Positions 7,484 to 16,433 of a DNA stretch of 64,000 bases are shown one piece after another (within the stretch, counting starts at the first letter, position 1; every line of letters starts with the position of its first letter). The stretch is from Bacillus sp. FJAT-28004. GTDB taxonomy: Bacteria; Bacillota; Bacilli; Paenibacillales; Paenibacillaceae. A model generated the notes under the pieces. The model was not told where the DNA came from and searched no databases. It saw only the letters and a list, made by a program, of their open reading frames with translations. Both the position numbers and the translations under genes were made by a program. The stretch covers positions 5,592 to 69,591 of the forward strand of contig NZ_LGHP01000001.1 of NCBI RefSeq assembly GCF_001280845.1. Reading direction: 5' to 3'.

Positions 7484-8419
7484 ATGAATGTACTTGAAAT
7501 TAAGCAGCTTACGAAGAAATTTGGGGATTTTATTGCTGTGGACAATATCACGATGTCTGTGAAGGAAGGCGAGATATTCGGATTTCTGGGTGCGAATGGA
7601 GCAGGTAAGAGTACGGCCATTAACATGATCGCCTCTCTGCTTCGGGTTACCAAGGGTGAAATCGAAGTTCTTGGCAAGAGTATCGCTAAGCATAGCAAAT
7701 TCGCGAAGATGAACATAGGGATTGTGCCGCAGGAAATGGCTATTTATGAGGATATGACAGCTTACGAGAACGTTCATTTTTTCGCCGGATTATACGGACT
7801 TAGAGGGGCCGAGCTAAAGCAGCGTGTGATCGAAGCTCTAGCATTCGTAGGACTTGGCGACAAGCACAAAAGCTATCCCAAAAATTTCTCAGGCGGCATG
7901 AAGCGAAGATTGAACATAGCCTGTGCAATCGCCCATCGGCCAAAGCTGCTTATCATGGATGAGCCAACGGTGGGGATTGATCCGCAATCTCGCAACTATA
8001 TTCTTGGTTCCGTGAAGAAACTGAATGAATTGGGCTGTACGATCATCTACACCAGCCATTACATGGAGGAGGTCGAGGAGATTTGTACAAGAATCGCCAT
8101 TATCGACCACGGCAAGATCATCGCGGAAGGTACGAAAGGTCAATTAAAGGCCATCATTACGAATCAGAAAAATATAGGTATCGAGGTCCGCTCGGCGGAA
8201 AATCTGGATAAGAACAAACTGGAGGGAATTGCTGGCGTTAACCGGGTGGAAGTGGAGGACCGAATCGTTAAGATCACCTCTGATTCCGAGGTCAATAATT
8301 TGAACCGGATCATCCAGCAGTTGATGGCGGACGATATTGAAATACGTTCAGTGGAAGAGAATGAGCCTAGTTTGGAGACAGTGTTCTTGACATTGACTGG
8401 AAGAAGCCTGCGGGACTGA
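7484..8419 (+). CDS. ABC-2 type exporter, ATP-binding subunit
   Basis: 311 residues from ATG 7484, with GGGAG 8 nt upstream; the GTG at 7475 overlaps that site. All ATPase motifs are present: Walker [10 protein letters not shown] near residue 38, Q-loop VPQEMAI, signature FSGGMKRR, Walker [13 protein letters not shown] and H-loop YTSHYMEE. The last 90 residues form a C-terminal accessory domain common in exporters of this class. It powers the two permeases encoded next and is likely switched by the two-component system upstream. Substrate unknown; peptide antibiotics or lipids are usual for this arrangement. Confidence 0.93.
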   Translation: MNVLEIKQLTKKFGDFIAVDNITMSVKEGEIFGFLGANGAGKSTAINMIASLLRVTKGEIEVLGKSIAKHSKFAKMNIGIVPQEMAIYEDMTAYENVHFFAGLYGLRGAELKQRVIEALAFVGLGDKHKSYPKNFSGGMKRRLNIACAIAHRPKLLIMDEPTVGIDPQSRNYILGSVKKLNELGCTIIYTSHYMEEVEEICTRIAIIDHGKIIAEGTKGQLKAIITNQKNIGIEVRSAENLDKNKLEGIAGVNRVEVEDRIVKITSDSEVNNLNRIIQQLMADDIEIRSVEENEPSLETVFLTLTGRSLRD

Positions 8420-8451
8420 TAAGAAAGAAGGGATAAGGAGGCGAAGGGGAA

Positions 8452-9570
8452 ATGAATGTATTCAGAATAATGCTCAAAGAGTTAAAGGTTATGCGCGATC
8501 CCAAAATGCTTTTGTTCTTGGTGGTTTCTCCGCTATTAACCATGCTTATTTTGGGAACGGCGCTTACGAATGCTTTTAATGGCAGTTTAACGGTTGGAGA
8601 GATCAACGTACTTTATAAGAATAATAGCTCATCGAGTGAGTTATCCAAATATTGGAATGACTTCGCGGGGCAGATGCGTCAAGCCGGCATTAAACTCGAG
8701 AAGGCAGACGAGAAGACGGATGGGAAGATAGAAGTGAAGAACAACCGCTATGCGGGTTACGTCGAGATTTCGGACAGTGGGCTGAAGTATTACAGCAGTA
8801 GTCAAAGCTTGATTGAAAGCGATATTGCTAAGAGTGTGCTTACAGCTTTTACAGATCGTTACCGATTGGCGGCTGAAGTAGTAGGTACAGACTCGGAGCA
8901 AGCGGATGCGATCATGACCGGAAGCGGCGGTGAAAGCTATGTGGTCGAGGAGTCGCTGAATGCCACAAGGAAACCTGGAGCTATGGACTATTTCGCTATA
9001 GTGATTACGACAATGATTATTTTATACAGCGCCTTGACGGCCGCACAATTAATAGACGGTGAACGCAAAAGGAACACAGCTGTTCGATTACTTGCTTCAC
9101 CGGTGACGAAAATCGAAATTTTCGCGGGTAAATTAGCGGGGCTTGTCGTGCTGAATTTAATACTCACAATTGTCGTAGTGCTCATCAGTAAATACATGTT
9201 TAATGCCTATTGGGGAGAAAATTTGGGTCTAGTGTTTCTAACGCTCTTTACTGAAATCATTTTCGCTGTGAGCTTGGGACTCGGGTTCAGTTATATTATC
9301 AAAGGTAACGCATCAGGCACTGTTGTTATGATTATTATCCAATTGGCTGCTTTTCTCGGCGGTTCATACTTCCCGGTCGATAAGGCTACGGGAATCATGG
9401 CAACCCTCTCTTCTCTTTCTCCGCTGCAATGGTCCAATGCAGCACTTATAGAAATGATATACGCAGGTAGTCTGTCAGCAACGGTTAACGCCATGCTGTT
9501 AAATATCGGCTTCGCGGTCGTCTTGCTTGGTATCGCATTAACGATGATGCGCAGAAAGGAGGGATTGTAA
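8452..9570 (+). CDS. ABC-2 family transporter permease, first subunit
   Basis: 372 residues with an AAGGAGG-type site before ATG 8452. One membrane segment near residues 18-40, a large extracytoplasmic domain (about 45-170), then five membrane segments. This 1+5 topology is typical of YhgE/NatB-like ABC-2 permeases. It would pair with the ATPase upstream and the second permease downstream, whose start is one base after this stop. Substrate unknown. Confidence 0.9.
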   Translation: MNVFRIMLKELKVMRDPKMLLFLVVSPLLTMLILGTALTNAFNGSLTVGEINVLYKNNSSSSELSKYWNDFAGQMRQAGIKLEKADEKTDGKIEVKNNRYAGYVEISDSGLKYYSSSQSLIESDIAKSVLTAFTDRYRLAAEVVGTDSEQADAIMTGSGGESYVVEESLNATRKPGAMDYFAIVITTMIILYSALTAAQLIDGERKRNTAVRLLASPVTKIEIFAGKLAGLVVLNLILTIVVVLISKYMFNAYWGENLGLVFLTLFTEIIFAVSLGLGFSYIIKGNASGTVVMIIIQLAAFLGGSYFPVDKATGIMATLSSLSPLQWSNAALIEMIYAGSLSATVNAMLLNIGFAVVLLGIALTMMRRKEGL

Positions 9571-9571
9571 A

Positions 9572-10720
9572 ATGAGAGACACGTTATGGCTTATCCGGAA
9601 GACATTTATTTCTACCTTTAAGAACTATTTGAATCTATTTATATACTTCGTCTTTCCTGTTATGGGAATTTTGCTCGCGACACTAGTCCAAGGAGGCTCG
9701 GGAGTAACCGATTTGAGAATGGGCATTGTTAATCATGATGGAGGTCAGACGATAACACAGGGTGTTATCGATTCGGTGGGCAGACAGGATTCCATGCTTG
9801 TAAGTGAGATTAAGGAGAATGAGATAAAAGAGCTGGTTGCTGCTGGCGAGCTGGATGCAGCAATTATCCTTCCCGCAGGTTTCGCACAGAGCTTGATTGA
9901 CGGCAAGCCCGCAAATGTTAAGATCGTATCCATTAAGGGGGCGCAGGTTACCGGACATGTGAAAGCATCCTTGGATCAACATATTAACAATATGGTTTCG
10001 ATCGGCAAGGTGGTTAAAGGAGATAAGGCTAAGTTTGATACCCTTTATGAGGGATTTCAAAAAACAGACTTCAGATTATCAGCTGAGAAAGTACAGGATC
10101 AATCCGTAAATTACAACAAAACCAATCAATCAATAGGTTACTTGCTCGTCCTCATGCTGGTGTCCGCTTCGAATTTATCTGGAATTCTTATTAAGGAAAG
10201 AGAGAATAGAACCTATTATCGCCTTTTATCCTCACCGATCAATCCTAGAACCTATGTCTTATCTAATATCGTCGTTAATTTGACTATGATGATGCTTCAG
10301 ATTGCGGTGACACTGTTGATCATGATCAATATTTTTCATGTTGATCCGGGTATTCCTTTTTGGAGCATGTTCCTAATTCTTGTGTTATTTGCACTAGTGG
10401 CAATAGGTTTATCGCTTGTAATCGTGGCATTCTCAAGCAGCTCTTCAGCAGCCAGCGGCATGCAGAATATGATCCTTATTCCTAGCAGCTTGCTATCTGG
10501 ATGTATGTTCCCGCTTGCATTAATGCCGACAACCATGCAGCAGCTCGCGCATTTTCTTCCACAATATTGGCTTCTGGATACCTTTAGCAACCTACAACAA
10601 GGAGTATCCATGGGGGCATTATCCTTGAACCTGATCATTTTGATTGCTTTTTCCGTGGCCTTATCTTTAATAGCCGTCTATAAGTTTGGCAGGAACAATG
10701 ATACTCGAAGCTATATTTAA
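9572..10720 (+). CDS. ABC-2 family transporter permease, second subunit
   Basis: 382 residues with the same 1+5 membrane layout: a segment at about 22-42, an extracytoplasmic domain to about 180, then five segments. A short KERENRTYYRLLSSP cytoplasmic motif precedes the second half, as in other ABC-2 permeases that contact the ATPase. It completes a heteromeric exporter with the two genes upstream. Confidence 0.9.
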   Translation: MRDTLWLIRKTFISTFKNYLNLFIYFVFPVMGILLATLVQGGSGVTDLRMGIVNHDGGQTITQGVIDSVGRQDSMLVSEIKENEIKELVAAGELDAAIILPAGFAQSLIDGKPANVKIVSIKGAQVTGHVKASLDQHINNMVSIGKVVKGDKAKFDTLYEGFQKTDFRLSAEKVQDQSVNYNKTNQSIGYLLVLMLVSASNLSGILIKERENRTYYRLLSSPINPRTYVLSNIVVNLTMMMLQIAVTLLIMINIFHVDPGIPFWSMFLILVLFALVAIGLSLVIVAFSSSSSAASGMQNMILIPSSLLSGCMFPLALMPTTMQQLAHFLPQYWLLDTFSNLQQGVSMGALSLNLIILIAFSVALSLIAVYKFGRNNDTRSYI

Positions 10721-10802
10721 GAAGCTATTCCCGCTATCGCAGTCCAGTATGTGGTTATGATAAAATGGATGAAATCCTTCAAAAATAAGGAAGTGTTAAA
10801 CA

Positions 10803-11510
10803 ATGAATTTCGAATTGGTTATGCAGGAACTTGAAGCTCTCGGCAAGGAACGAACCAAGAAAATATACGTGTCCAATGGCGCGCATGAACCGCTTTTTGG
10901 TGTGGCTACAGGCGCAATGAAGCCCATCGCCAAGAAAATTAAAAAAAACCAACTTCTGGCTGAGCAACTTTACAAAACGGGGAATTACGACGCCATGTAC
11001 TTTGCCGGCGTAATTGCAGACCCAAAAGCAATGACTGAAGCTGATTTTAACCATTGGATAGATTCGGCTTATTTTTATATGATTTCCGATTATGTAGTGG
11101 CAGTAACCTTGGCAGAAACAGATATTGCACAAGAGGTTGCTGATAAATGGATCGAAAGCGGCGAAGAGTTGAAAATGTCAGCGGGCTGGAGTTGTTACTG
11201 CTGGCTTTTGGGTAATCGACCAGACTTTGAATTTTCCGAAAGTAAACTTGCCAATATGCTTGAAATTGTGAAAAATACGATTCACGATTCTCCCGAACGA
11301 ACAAAATATGCTATGAATAGTTATCTTTACACAGTGGGGGTATCCTATTTGCCTCTCCATGATAAGGCGGTCGAGACCGCGAAGGCAGTTGGCCCAGTAG
11401 AAGTCAAACGGGACAAGACAAAAAGCAAGTTTCTACTCGCTTCCGAAACTATTCAAAAGGCAGTAGATAAAGGGCAAATTGGTTTCAAACGTAAATATGT
11501 AAGGTGTTAA
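10803..11510 (+). CDS. DNA alkylation repair protein (AlkD-like)
   Basis: 235 residues, nearly all helical, matching the HEAT-like repeat fold of the AlkC/AlkD DNA glycosylases that remove alkylated purines. Recognisable segments are KKIYVSNGAHEPLFGV, the paired-helix repeats around residues 60-190 and a basic C-terminus. The family includes members with changed or absent glycosylase activity, so the activity is not certain. A weak ribosome site precedes the ATG. Transcribed alone. Confidence 0.82.
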   Translation: MNFELVMQELEALGKERTKKIYVSNGAHEPLFGVATGAMKPIAKKIKKNQLLAEQLYKTGNYDAMYFAGVIADPKAMTEADFNHWIDSAYFYMISDYVVAVTLAETDIAQEVADKWIESGEELKMSAGWSCYCWLLGNRPDFEFSESKLANMLEIVKNTIHDSPERTKYAMNSYLYTVGVSYLPLHDKAVETAKAVGPVEVKRDKTKSKFLLASETIQKAVDKGQIGFKRKYVRC

Positions 11511-11576
11511 ACTATCTGATGCAAGTGGGGCACCTGATAGTTGTGCGAGCCATTTGCTGAAAGAAAAATATAGAAA

Positions 11577-11610
11577 CCGGCAACACCAGTATAAGAACTG
11601 GTGTTGCCGG
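11577..11610. repeat. Perfect 14-bp inverted repeat with 6-nt loop
   Basis: CCGGCAACACCAGT and ACTGGTGTTGCCGG with no following T run. It abuts the transposase remnant and marks where that gene's homology ends, so it may be a rearrangement scar or mobile-element end rather than a terminator. Confidence 0.55.
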
Positions 11611-11612
11611 AC

Positions 11613-11750
11613 CCTAACGTTCCCTCGTGCTCTTAGCCGAATGATTTGCCGGACGGAAATTCCCAGCGCCGTAGCTCCCTCAATATTTGTCATATGTCCA
11701 TTAATGACTTTCTCCACCACAAGTATCTTCTTCATTTCTTCTCTGCTCAA
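11613..11750 (-). pseudogene. Transposase N-terminal remnant (ISNCY-like)
   Basis: The minus strand encodes about 46 residues beginning MSREEMKKILVVEKVINGH and continuing through a helix-turn-helix (EGATALGISVRQIIRLR). This resembles the first HTH of ISNCY/IS1202-type transposases. After that the frame runs into the 11577-11610 inverted repeat and loses homology; no DDE catalytic region exists. A decayed insertion-sequence fragment. Confidence 0.6.
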
Positions 11751-11888
11751 TGTAATAGTCTCCTGACCGAAAGTGATATTCTCTCAGAAGAACGAAATTT
11801 TTATTCCAGTTATTGACGTATTTCCAATTGAATGATAATATCTACCTAAAGTTAAATCCTTTAAACTTTATACGCATTTGTAATTGAT

Positions 11889-11920
11889 TTGACAACGGCT
11901 TGAAAAAACAAACCATTTGT
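11889..11920 (+). promoter_or_regulatory. Possible promoter and operator of the secreted glycosidase gene
   Basis: A consensus -35 TTGACA lies at 11889-11894. The -10 region 17 nt later overlaps a small palindrome, ACAAA-CCA-TTTGT (11908-11920), where a repressor could sit. The -10 itself is poor. The surrounding 11767-12035 gap is AT-rich and shows nothing else. Confidence 0.35.
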
Positions 11921-12035
11921 CGGACTTTATCAAAAAATGATTAATGGCTCAATGTGTTACCTCAAGGTTTTAATATTTTTTTGGCCTGAAAGTTAAATGC
12001 TTTATACTTTTGCTGAGATAGGTGGAGATATTAGG

Positions 12036-14261
12036 ATGATTAAAACAAAAGGTTTGCAATTGCTGGTGATTGTGCTTTTTTTCGGTATCCTATTTCCTAC
12101 TCATTCATCGGGGGTTCAGGCAAGCCAAGCACCATTTGGAACCGAGATTATTGTGCGGACGGTTAACCAATTTAGAAATATCACTGATGTAACCGCATTC
12201 ATTCAAAAGGCTGTTCAGTACAATGTGGATATTATCAGTATGAATGTGAAGCAGGATGAAGACGATGAAGTGCCTTCGGGTCATGTATTCTATGACAGTG
12301 CGATTGCCCCGATTGCCGCCGGATATGAGAACTTCGATGCGCTTCAGCATGTGATCACGCAGGCGCATCAGAATGGTATCGAGGTTCGCGCATGGATACC
12401 CCAGTTCCATGATCAGGCAGCATTTCTTGAGGATCCGAGCTGGCAAATGCATGCTTTAGTTGACGGCATTGTAGTACCCTTTACAGGCTCGAATGGCAAT
12501 GAATATTTCGTCAACCCGATCCATCCGGATGTTCAAGCTTATCAACGCTCGATTATTGAAGAGGTCGTAAGCAACTATGATATCGATGGTGTTGTACTCG
12601 ATTGGTTGAGATTTGACAATTACAACATGGATGTAAGCAGCTACACGGTTAACCTATACGAGAGTATATACGGATATTCCCCGCTCGATATTGACTTTGC
12701 TGCAGATTCTACACGCAGGAATGAATGGAACGAATGGAGAACGGATCAAATAGGCGGTTATGTGCAGGATGTTCGCGATGACATCGACCAGATTAAAGCG
12801 GGTATGGAGCTAGGTGTTTATATTTTGCCGCCGGAATTCACAGAGGTTGGTCAGAATGTTGCGAAGTTCAAGGATGCCATTGATTTTGTTGCCCCGATGG
12901 CTTATTTTGATGATTGGGAATTTGATACGGAGTGGGTCTATGGTGCCAATGGGATTTTATCCGATACATCGTCTCTTGCTGGTCCTGGAGTAACAATCGT
13001 GCCAACGCTGGATAACGATTGGACAGCGAATGAGTATCAGGAGGTATATGGCGGCATTAGAAATCACTTTCCTCAAGTGACTCATCTCTCCTTCTTCTCC
13101 TATGGAGCATGGGATGAGACCGTGCTAAGTGATATTAATACACGAAGGACCTGGCCTGCTGCACAAGACTATGAAGCGAATATTCCGACTGAATGGAAGG
13201 CAAGAAATATCGGATTAAAGCCAGGAAGTGCTAACTATAGCGGAGGGGCCTTCACATTGTCAGGCACCAATTCAGATATATGGGGTAATGAAGATCAATT
13301 AAACTATATCTATCAATCTCTGCAAGGGGATGGATCGATTGTTGCTCGGGTCACTGGAATGAACAATATGGATGGTTGGGCTAAAGCAGGCGTTATGATC
13401 CGTGAGTCGCTTGCTGTGGATGCTAAACATGCGGACATGATAGTAACTCCTGCGAATGGAGCTGCATTTCAATACCGAGCAGCTAATCAAGGGAATACGG
13501 TTGATCATACCATAGTTGAGACTCCTCCATCGTGGTTAATGCTGGAGCGCAGCGGCAATCTGTTCACAGGCTCGATATCCACGGATGGGGAGAATTGGAC
13601 GGCTGTGAGCAGCGCCTCAATCGCAATGGGCAGTAATGTGTATATAGGCTTGGCACTGAGCAATTCGGGCAGCGCGACCAATAGTCAAGCGATAATCGAT
13701 CATGTCTCGCTTAGCGGCGACTTGCCTGTACTGTGGAAAACCACGGATATTAATTCGACTACAGGAGCTGCCCTTTACCAGTCAGGGACCTATACCTTAT
13801 CGAGCAGGGACTCAGATATATGGGGTGCCACAGACAAAATGCGATATGCCTATCTTCCGTTGACCGGTAATGGTTCGATTATAGCTAAGGTTTCCAATAT
13901 GACAAATATGAACGGATGGGCAAAAGCGGGTGTCATGATTCGTGAGACTTTGGGAGCCAATGCGAAACACGTCGACATGCTTATCACACCTAGCAATGGA
14001 GCATCGTTTCAATACAGGCAGGCCACTGGAGGCATTACAATGGACACCGTTACTGCCGTATCCTTGCCGCGCTGGGTTAAGCTGGAGCGAATAAATAATC
14101 AATTCATAGGCTATATCTCCTCGAACGGGGTGAGCTGGACAGAGGTTGGCAGACGCACATTGACCATGAATAGCGGAGCTTACATTGGGCTCGCTCTTAG
14201 CAATCCAGGCAGTTCTACCACCAATCAGGTTTTGTTCAATCAGGTCCAAATTGTGAGATAA
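12036..14261 (+). CDS. Secreted DUF187/GHL10-like glycoside hydrolase with two C-terminal beta-sandwich domains
   Basis: 741 residues from ATG 12036, preceded by GGTGGAG 8 nt away; the in-frame ATG at 11997 lacks a site. A signal peptide ends near VQA-SQA (about residue 30). Residues about 35-365 match the family-10-like glycosylhydrolase fold (TVNQFRN, VRAWIPQFH, DGVVLDWLRFDNY, FVAPMAYFDDW), where the acidic residues after VVLDW and MAY are candidate catalytic groups. Two tandem copies of a domain of about 185 residues follow, each with a GWAKAGVMIRE motif and a W-x-x-L-E-R strand, resembling DUF1349-type ConA-like sandwiches that may bind glycans. No anchor is present, so it is released. 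A paralogue lies at 21315-23669. Confidence 0.85.
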   Translation: MIKTKGLQLLVIVLFFGILFPTHSSGVQASQAPFGTEIIVRTVNQFRNITDVTAFIQKAVQYNVDIISMNVKQDEDDEVPSGHVFYDSAIAPIAAGYENFDALQHVITQAHQNGIEVRAWIPQFHDQAAFLEDPSWQMHALVDGIVVPFTGSNGNEYFVNPIHPDVQAYQRSIIEEVVSNYDIDGVVLDWLRFDNYNMDVSSYTVNLYESIYGYSPLDIDFAADSTRRNEWNEWRTDQIGGYVQDVRDDIDQIKAGMELGVYILPPEFTEVGQNVAKFKDAIDFVAPMAYFDDWEFDTEWVYGANGILSDTSSLAGPGVTIVPTLDNDWTANEYQEVYGGIRNHFPQVTHLSFFSYGAWDETVLSDINTRRTWPAAQDYEANIPTEWKARNIGLKPGSANYSGGAFTLSGTNSDIWGNEDQLNYIYQSLQGDGSIVARVTGMNNMDGWAKAGVMIRESLAVDAKHADMIVTPANGAAFQYRAANQGNTVDHTIVETPPSWLMLERSGNLFTGSISTDGENWTAVSSASIAMGSNVYIGLALSNSGSATNSQAIIDHVSLSGDLPVLWKTTDINSTTGAALYQSGTYTLSSRDSDIWGATDKMRYAYLPLTGNGSIIAKVSNMTNMNGWAKAGVMIRETLGANAKHVDMLITPSNGASFQYRQATGGITMDTVTAVSLPRWVKLERINNQFIGYISSNGVSWTEVGRRTLTMNSGAYIGLALSNPGSSTTNQVLFNQVQIVR

Positions 14262-14291
14262 GCTGCTGATTATAGGATACACAACGTTGAA

Positions 14292-14326
14292 CATCCATCC
14301 AGGATTGACACAATGCTGGATGGATG
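14292..14326. promoter_or_regulatory. 11-bp inverted repeat before the LacI gene
   Basis: CATCCATCCAG (14292-14302) and CTGGATGGATG (14316-14326) are perfect arms. There is no T run, so it may be an operator or a weak terminator of the glycosidase gene. Confidence 0.45.
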
Positions 14327-14391
14327 CTAGCATCACATTGGAATTAAAAGGATTTAACTTTAATACACGCCAAAAGGAGAACAACATTACA

Positions 14392-15387
14392 GTGAATATA
14401 CATGATGTGGCAAAAAAATCCGGCTTATCTGTTGTAACGGTTTCTCGAGTAATCAATAATGCACCCTCTGTTCGTGAAAAGAACAGGGTGAAGGTATTAA
14501 AGGCTATGGAAGAAATGAATTATCAACCCAACTCCGCTGCCCAAAGTCTGATTCGAGGAAAGACCGGAATTATTGGCATGACCATTACGAATCTTAATGA
14601 TTCATTTTACGATAGAGTGATTAAGGCTGCCAATCGGAAATTAGCTGATCAAGGATACTTTCTAGCCTTGTCTATATCGGAAAGTGAGGGAGATGGGGAC
14701 ACCAGCAATTTCTTATTTCAGAAGGACAGGGTGGATGGCATTATTGTGCTGTCCCCTATTGAAGAAGAAAGTTATATTGCCGAATTAAAAAGAAAGAATA
14801 TTCCATTTGTATTACTGGATAATCAAGAAGAGCATGATGATGTATCGAGTGTGGTTGTAGATAATTATCAAGGTGGATATGAAGCGACGAAGCACTTGAT
14901 AGATCTAGGTCACACGGAGATCGCCCATATTGGAGGACCGACACTGTTCTTGAGTGTGAAGGAGCGAAGAAGGGGATACTTGCAAGCCTTATCCGAAGCA
15001 GGGCTAACTCCGTTTGCTATTGAGTATAGTCAGTTTACTGTAAGTGATGGTTATAAGGTAGCTAAGAAATGGATAAGAGATGAGAGCCTGCCGACGGCCA
15101 TATTCGCAGCAGATGACTTCATTGCACTTGGTGTTATCCATGCTCTAAGCGAAGAAGGGCTAAGTGTACCTCATGATATTTCAGTTGTAGGTTATGATGA
15201 TCAGGTGCTTGCTGCTGGATTTTTCCCGAGATTAACGACCGTCAGACAACCTGAAGCACAATTAGGCACTCTCGGTGTTGATCTGCTCCTGAAGCATATT
15301 AACGGTACGATTCAGGAAACGACAGTCACCAAGCTTAATCCCCAATTATTGATTAGAGAATCTACAGCTTACTTGAGAAAAAAATAA
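14392..15387 (+). CDS. LacI-family transcriptional regulator
   Basis: 331 residues from GTG 14392, with AAAAGGAGA upstream; starting here puts the HTH at the very N-terminus (NIHDVAKKSGLSVVTVSRVIN) as in the family. Hinge helix at about 45-58, then a periplasmic-binding-like effector domain (about 60-330) with typical segments DRVDGIIVLSP and TAIFAADDFIALG. It most likely represses the surrounding carbohydrate genes until a sugar or sugar phosphate binds (inference from position). Confidence 0.93.
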   Translation: MNIHDVAKKSGLSVVTVSRVINNAPSVREKNRVKVLKAMEEMNYQPNSAAQSLIRGKTGIIGMTITNLNDSFYDRVIKAANRKLADQGYFLALSISESEGDGDTSNFLFQKDRVDGIIVLSPIEEESYIAELKRKNIPFVLLDNQEEHDDVSSVVVDNYQGGYEATKHLIDLGHTEIAHIGGPTLFLSVKERRRGYLQALSEAGLTPFAIEYSQFTVSDGYKVAKKWIRDESLPTAIFAADDFIALGVIHALSEEGLSVPHDISVVGYDDQVLAAGFFPRLTTVRQPEAQLGTLGVDLLLKHINGTIQETTVTKLNPQLLIRESTAYLRKK

Positions 15388-15415
15388 ATCAATTTAAATA
15401 GGAGTGACTATTTGC

Positions 15416-16420
15416 TTGAAATATTATATGGGTATTGATGCAGGGGGAAGTAAAACCTATGCCCTCATCACTAATTCCGAGGGAACCATTCTGGGTATGG
15501 GGAGAGGAGGAAACGGCAATCACCAAAACAATCGTGATCAAGCGGAAGAAAGCCTGCAGAGTGCAGTCTCACATGCACTAAGGCATGCCCAATTAACCGC
15601 TGATCAGATCGAATTTGCATGGTTTGGGCTTGCTGGTGCAGACAGGGAAAGCGACTATCGCATCTTAAGGCCAATCATTCAGAAGATGAATCTTCCGAAT
15701 ACAGATATTTCATGTGATACGTCAATAGCGCTTCGAGCAGGAACGAATCAGCCTTATGGTGTTGTTCTCATATGTGGAACTGGGGTAAATTGCTCGGGAA
15801 TAAACAGGAAAGGCGAATCCTTTCAATGCGGTGGATTCGGCTATATGTTCGGTGATTTTGGCGGAGGACAAGATTTGAGTATAGAGGTGTTTCGCAGCGT
15901 GATACGTGCCTGGGAGGGCAGAGAGGAAGAAACGCGCTTATCGAATTTGCTGATTAATAAATTAGGTTATGAAAGCGTCGAGGTGTTAAGGGATAATTTC
16001 CTTGATCACTCCAAACATTTGCCTGTCGAAATCGCAAGATTGTTGTTCGATGCCGTGCAGCAAGGAGATGAAGTGGCCAGACGAATCCTGATGAAGCAGG
16101 GAGAAGAATTAGGATTAGCGGCCGCAGCAACCATAAATCGATTGGCAATGAACGAGGAGACATTTGATATCGTCTTGGCAGGCAGTATATTGACACGCGG
16201 CGATCAGTTCGGGCTGCTGCGAAGTATCATTGAAAGAAAGGCTAAGCAAGCGGCACCTCATTGTTCGATTACCCTATTAAATACGGAGCCGGCGGTCGGT
16301 GCTCTTATTCTAGCCATGGAGAGCAGTGGTGAAGAGGTATCACCCGATATCATGAATAATTTGACCAAACTTAAGATAAATAGTATTCGAAATATTCGAA
16401 ATATTCAAAATACTAATTAA
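15416..16420 (+). CDS. BadF/BadG-type sugar kinase (N-acetylglucosamine kinase-like)
   Basis: 334 residues from TTG 15416, giving the family's usual opening KYYMGIDAGGSKTYALI; AGGAG lies about 11 nt upstream. The ASKHA fold is evident: phosphate-1 loop DAGGSKT, phosphate-2 region GVVLICGTGVNCSG and the adenosine motif LAGSILTRGD. Relatives phosphorylate GlcNAc or related amino sugars with ATP. Here it lies between the LacI regulator and a GH4 glycosidase, so it probably phosphorylates a sugar released from the imported glycan. A 9-bp tandem repeat (AATATTCGA type) ends the gene, giving a C-terminal NIRNIQ tract. Confidence 0.85.
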   Translation: MKYYMGIDAGGSKTYALITNSEGTILGMGRGGNGNHQNNRDQAEESLQSAVSHALRHAQLTADQIEFAWFGLAGADRESDYRILRPIIQKMNLPNTDISCDTSIALRAGTNQPYGVVLICGTGVNCSGINRKGESFQCGGFGYMFGDFGGGQDLSIEVFRSVIRAWEGREEETRLSNLLINKLGYESVEVLRDNFLDHSKHLPVEIARLLFDAVQQGDEVARRILMKQGEELGLAAAATINRLAMNEETFDIVLAGSILTRGDQFGLLRSIIERKAKQAAPHCSITLLNTEPAVGALILAMESSGEEVSPDIMNNLTKLKINSIRNIRNIQNTN

Positions 16421-16433
16421 AGGAATGATCAGT

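Noticed and set aside
16385..16418. Short AATATTCGA tandem repeat as a regulatory array
   Set aside because: It lies within the last codons of the kinase gene in frame and has only about three units, so it is more simply a coding microrepeat.
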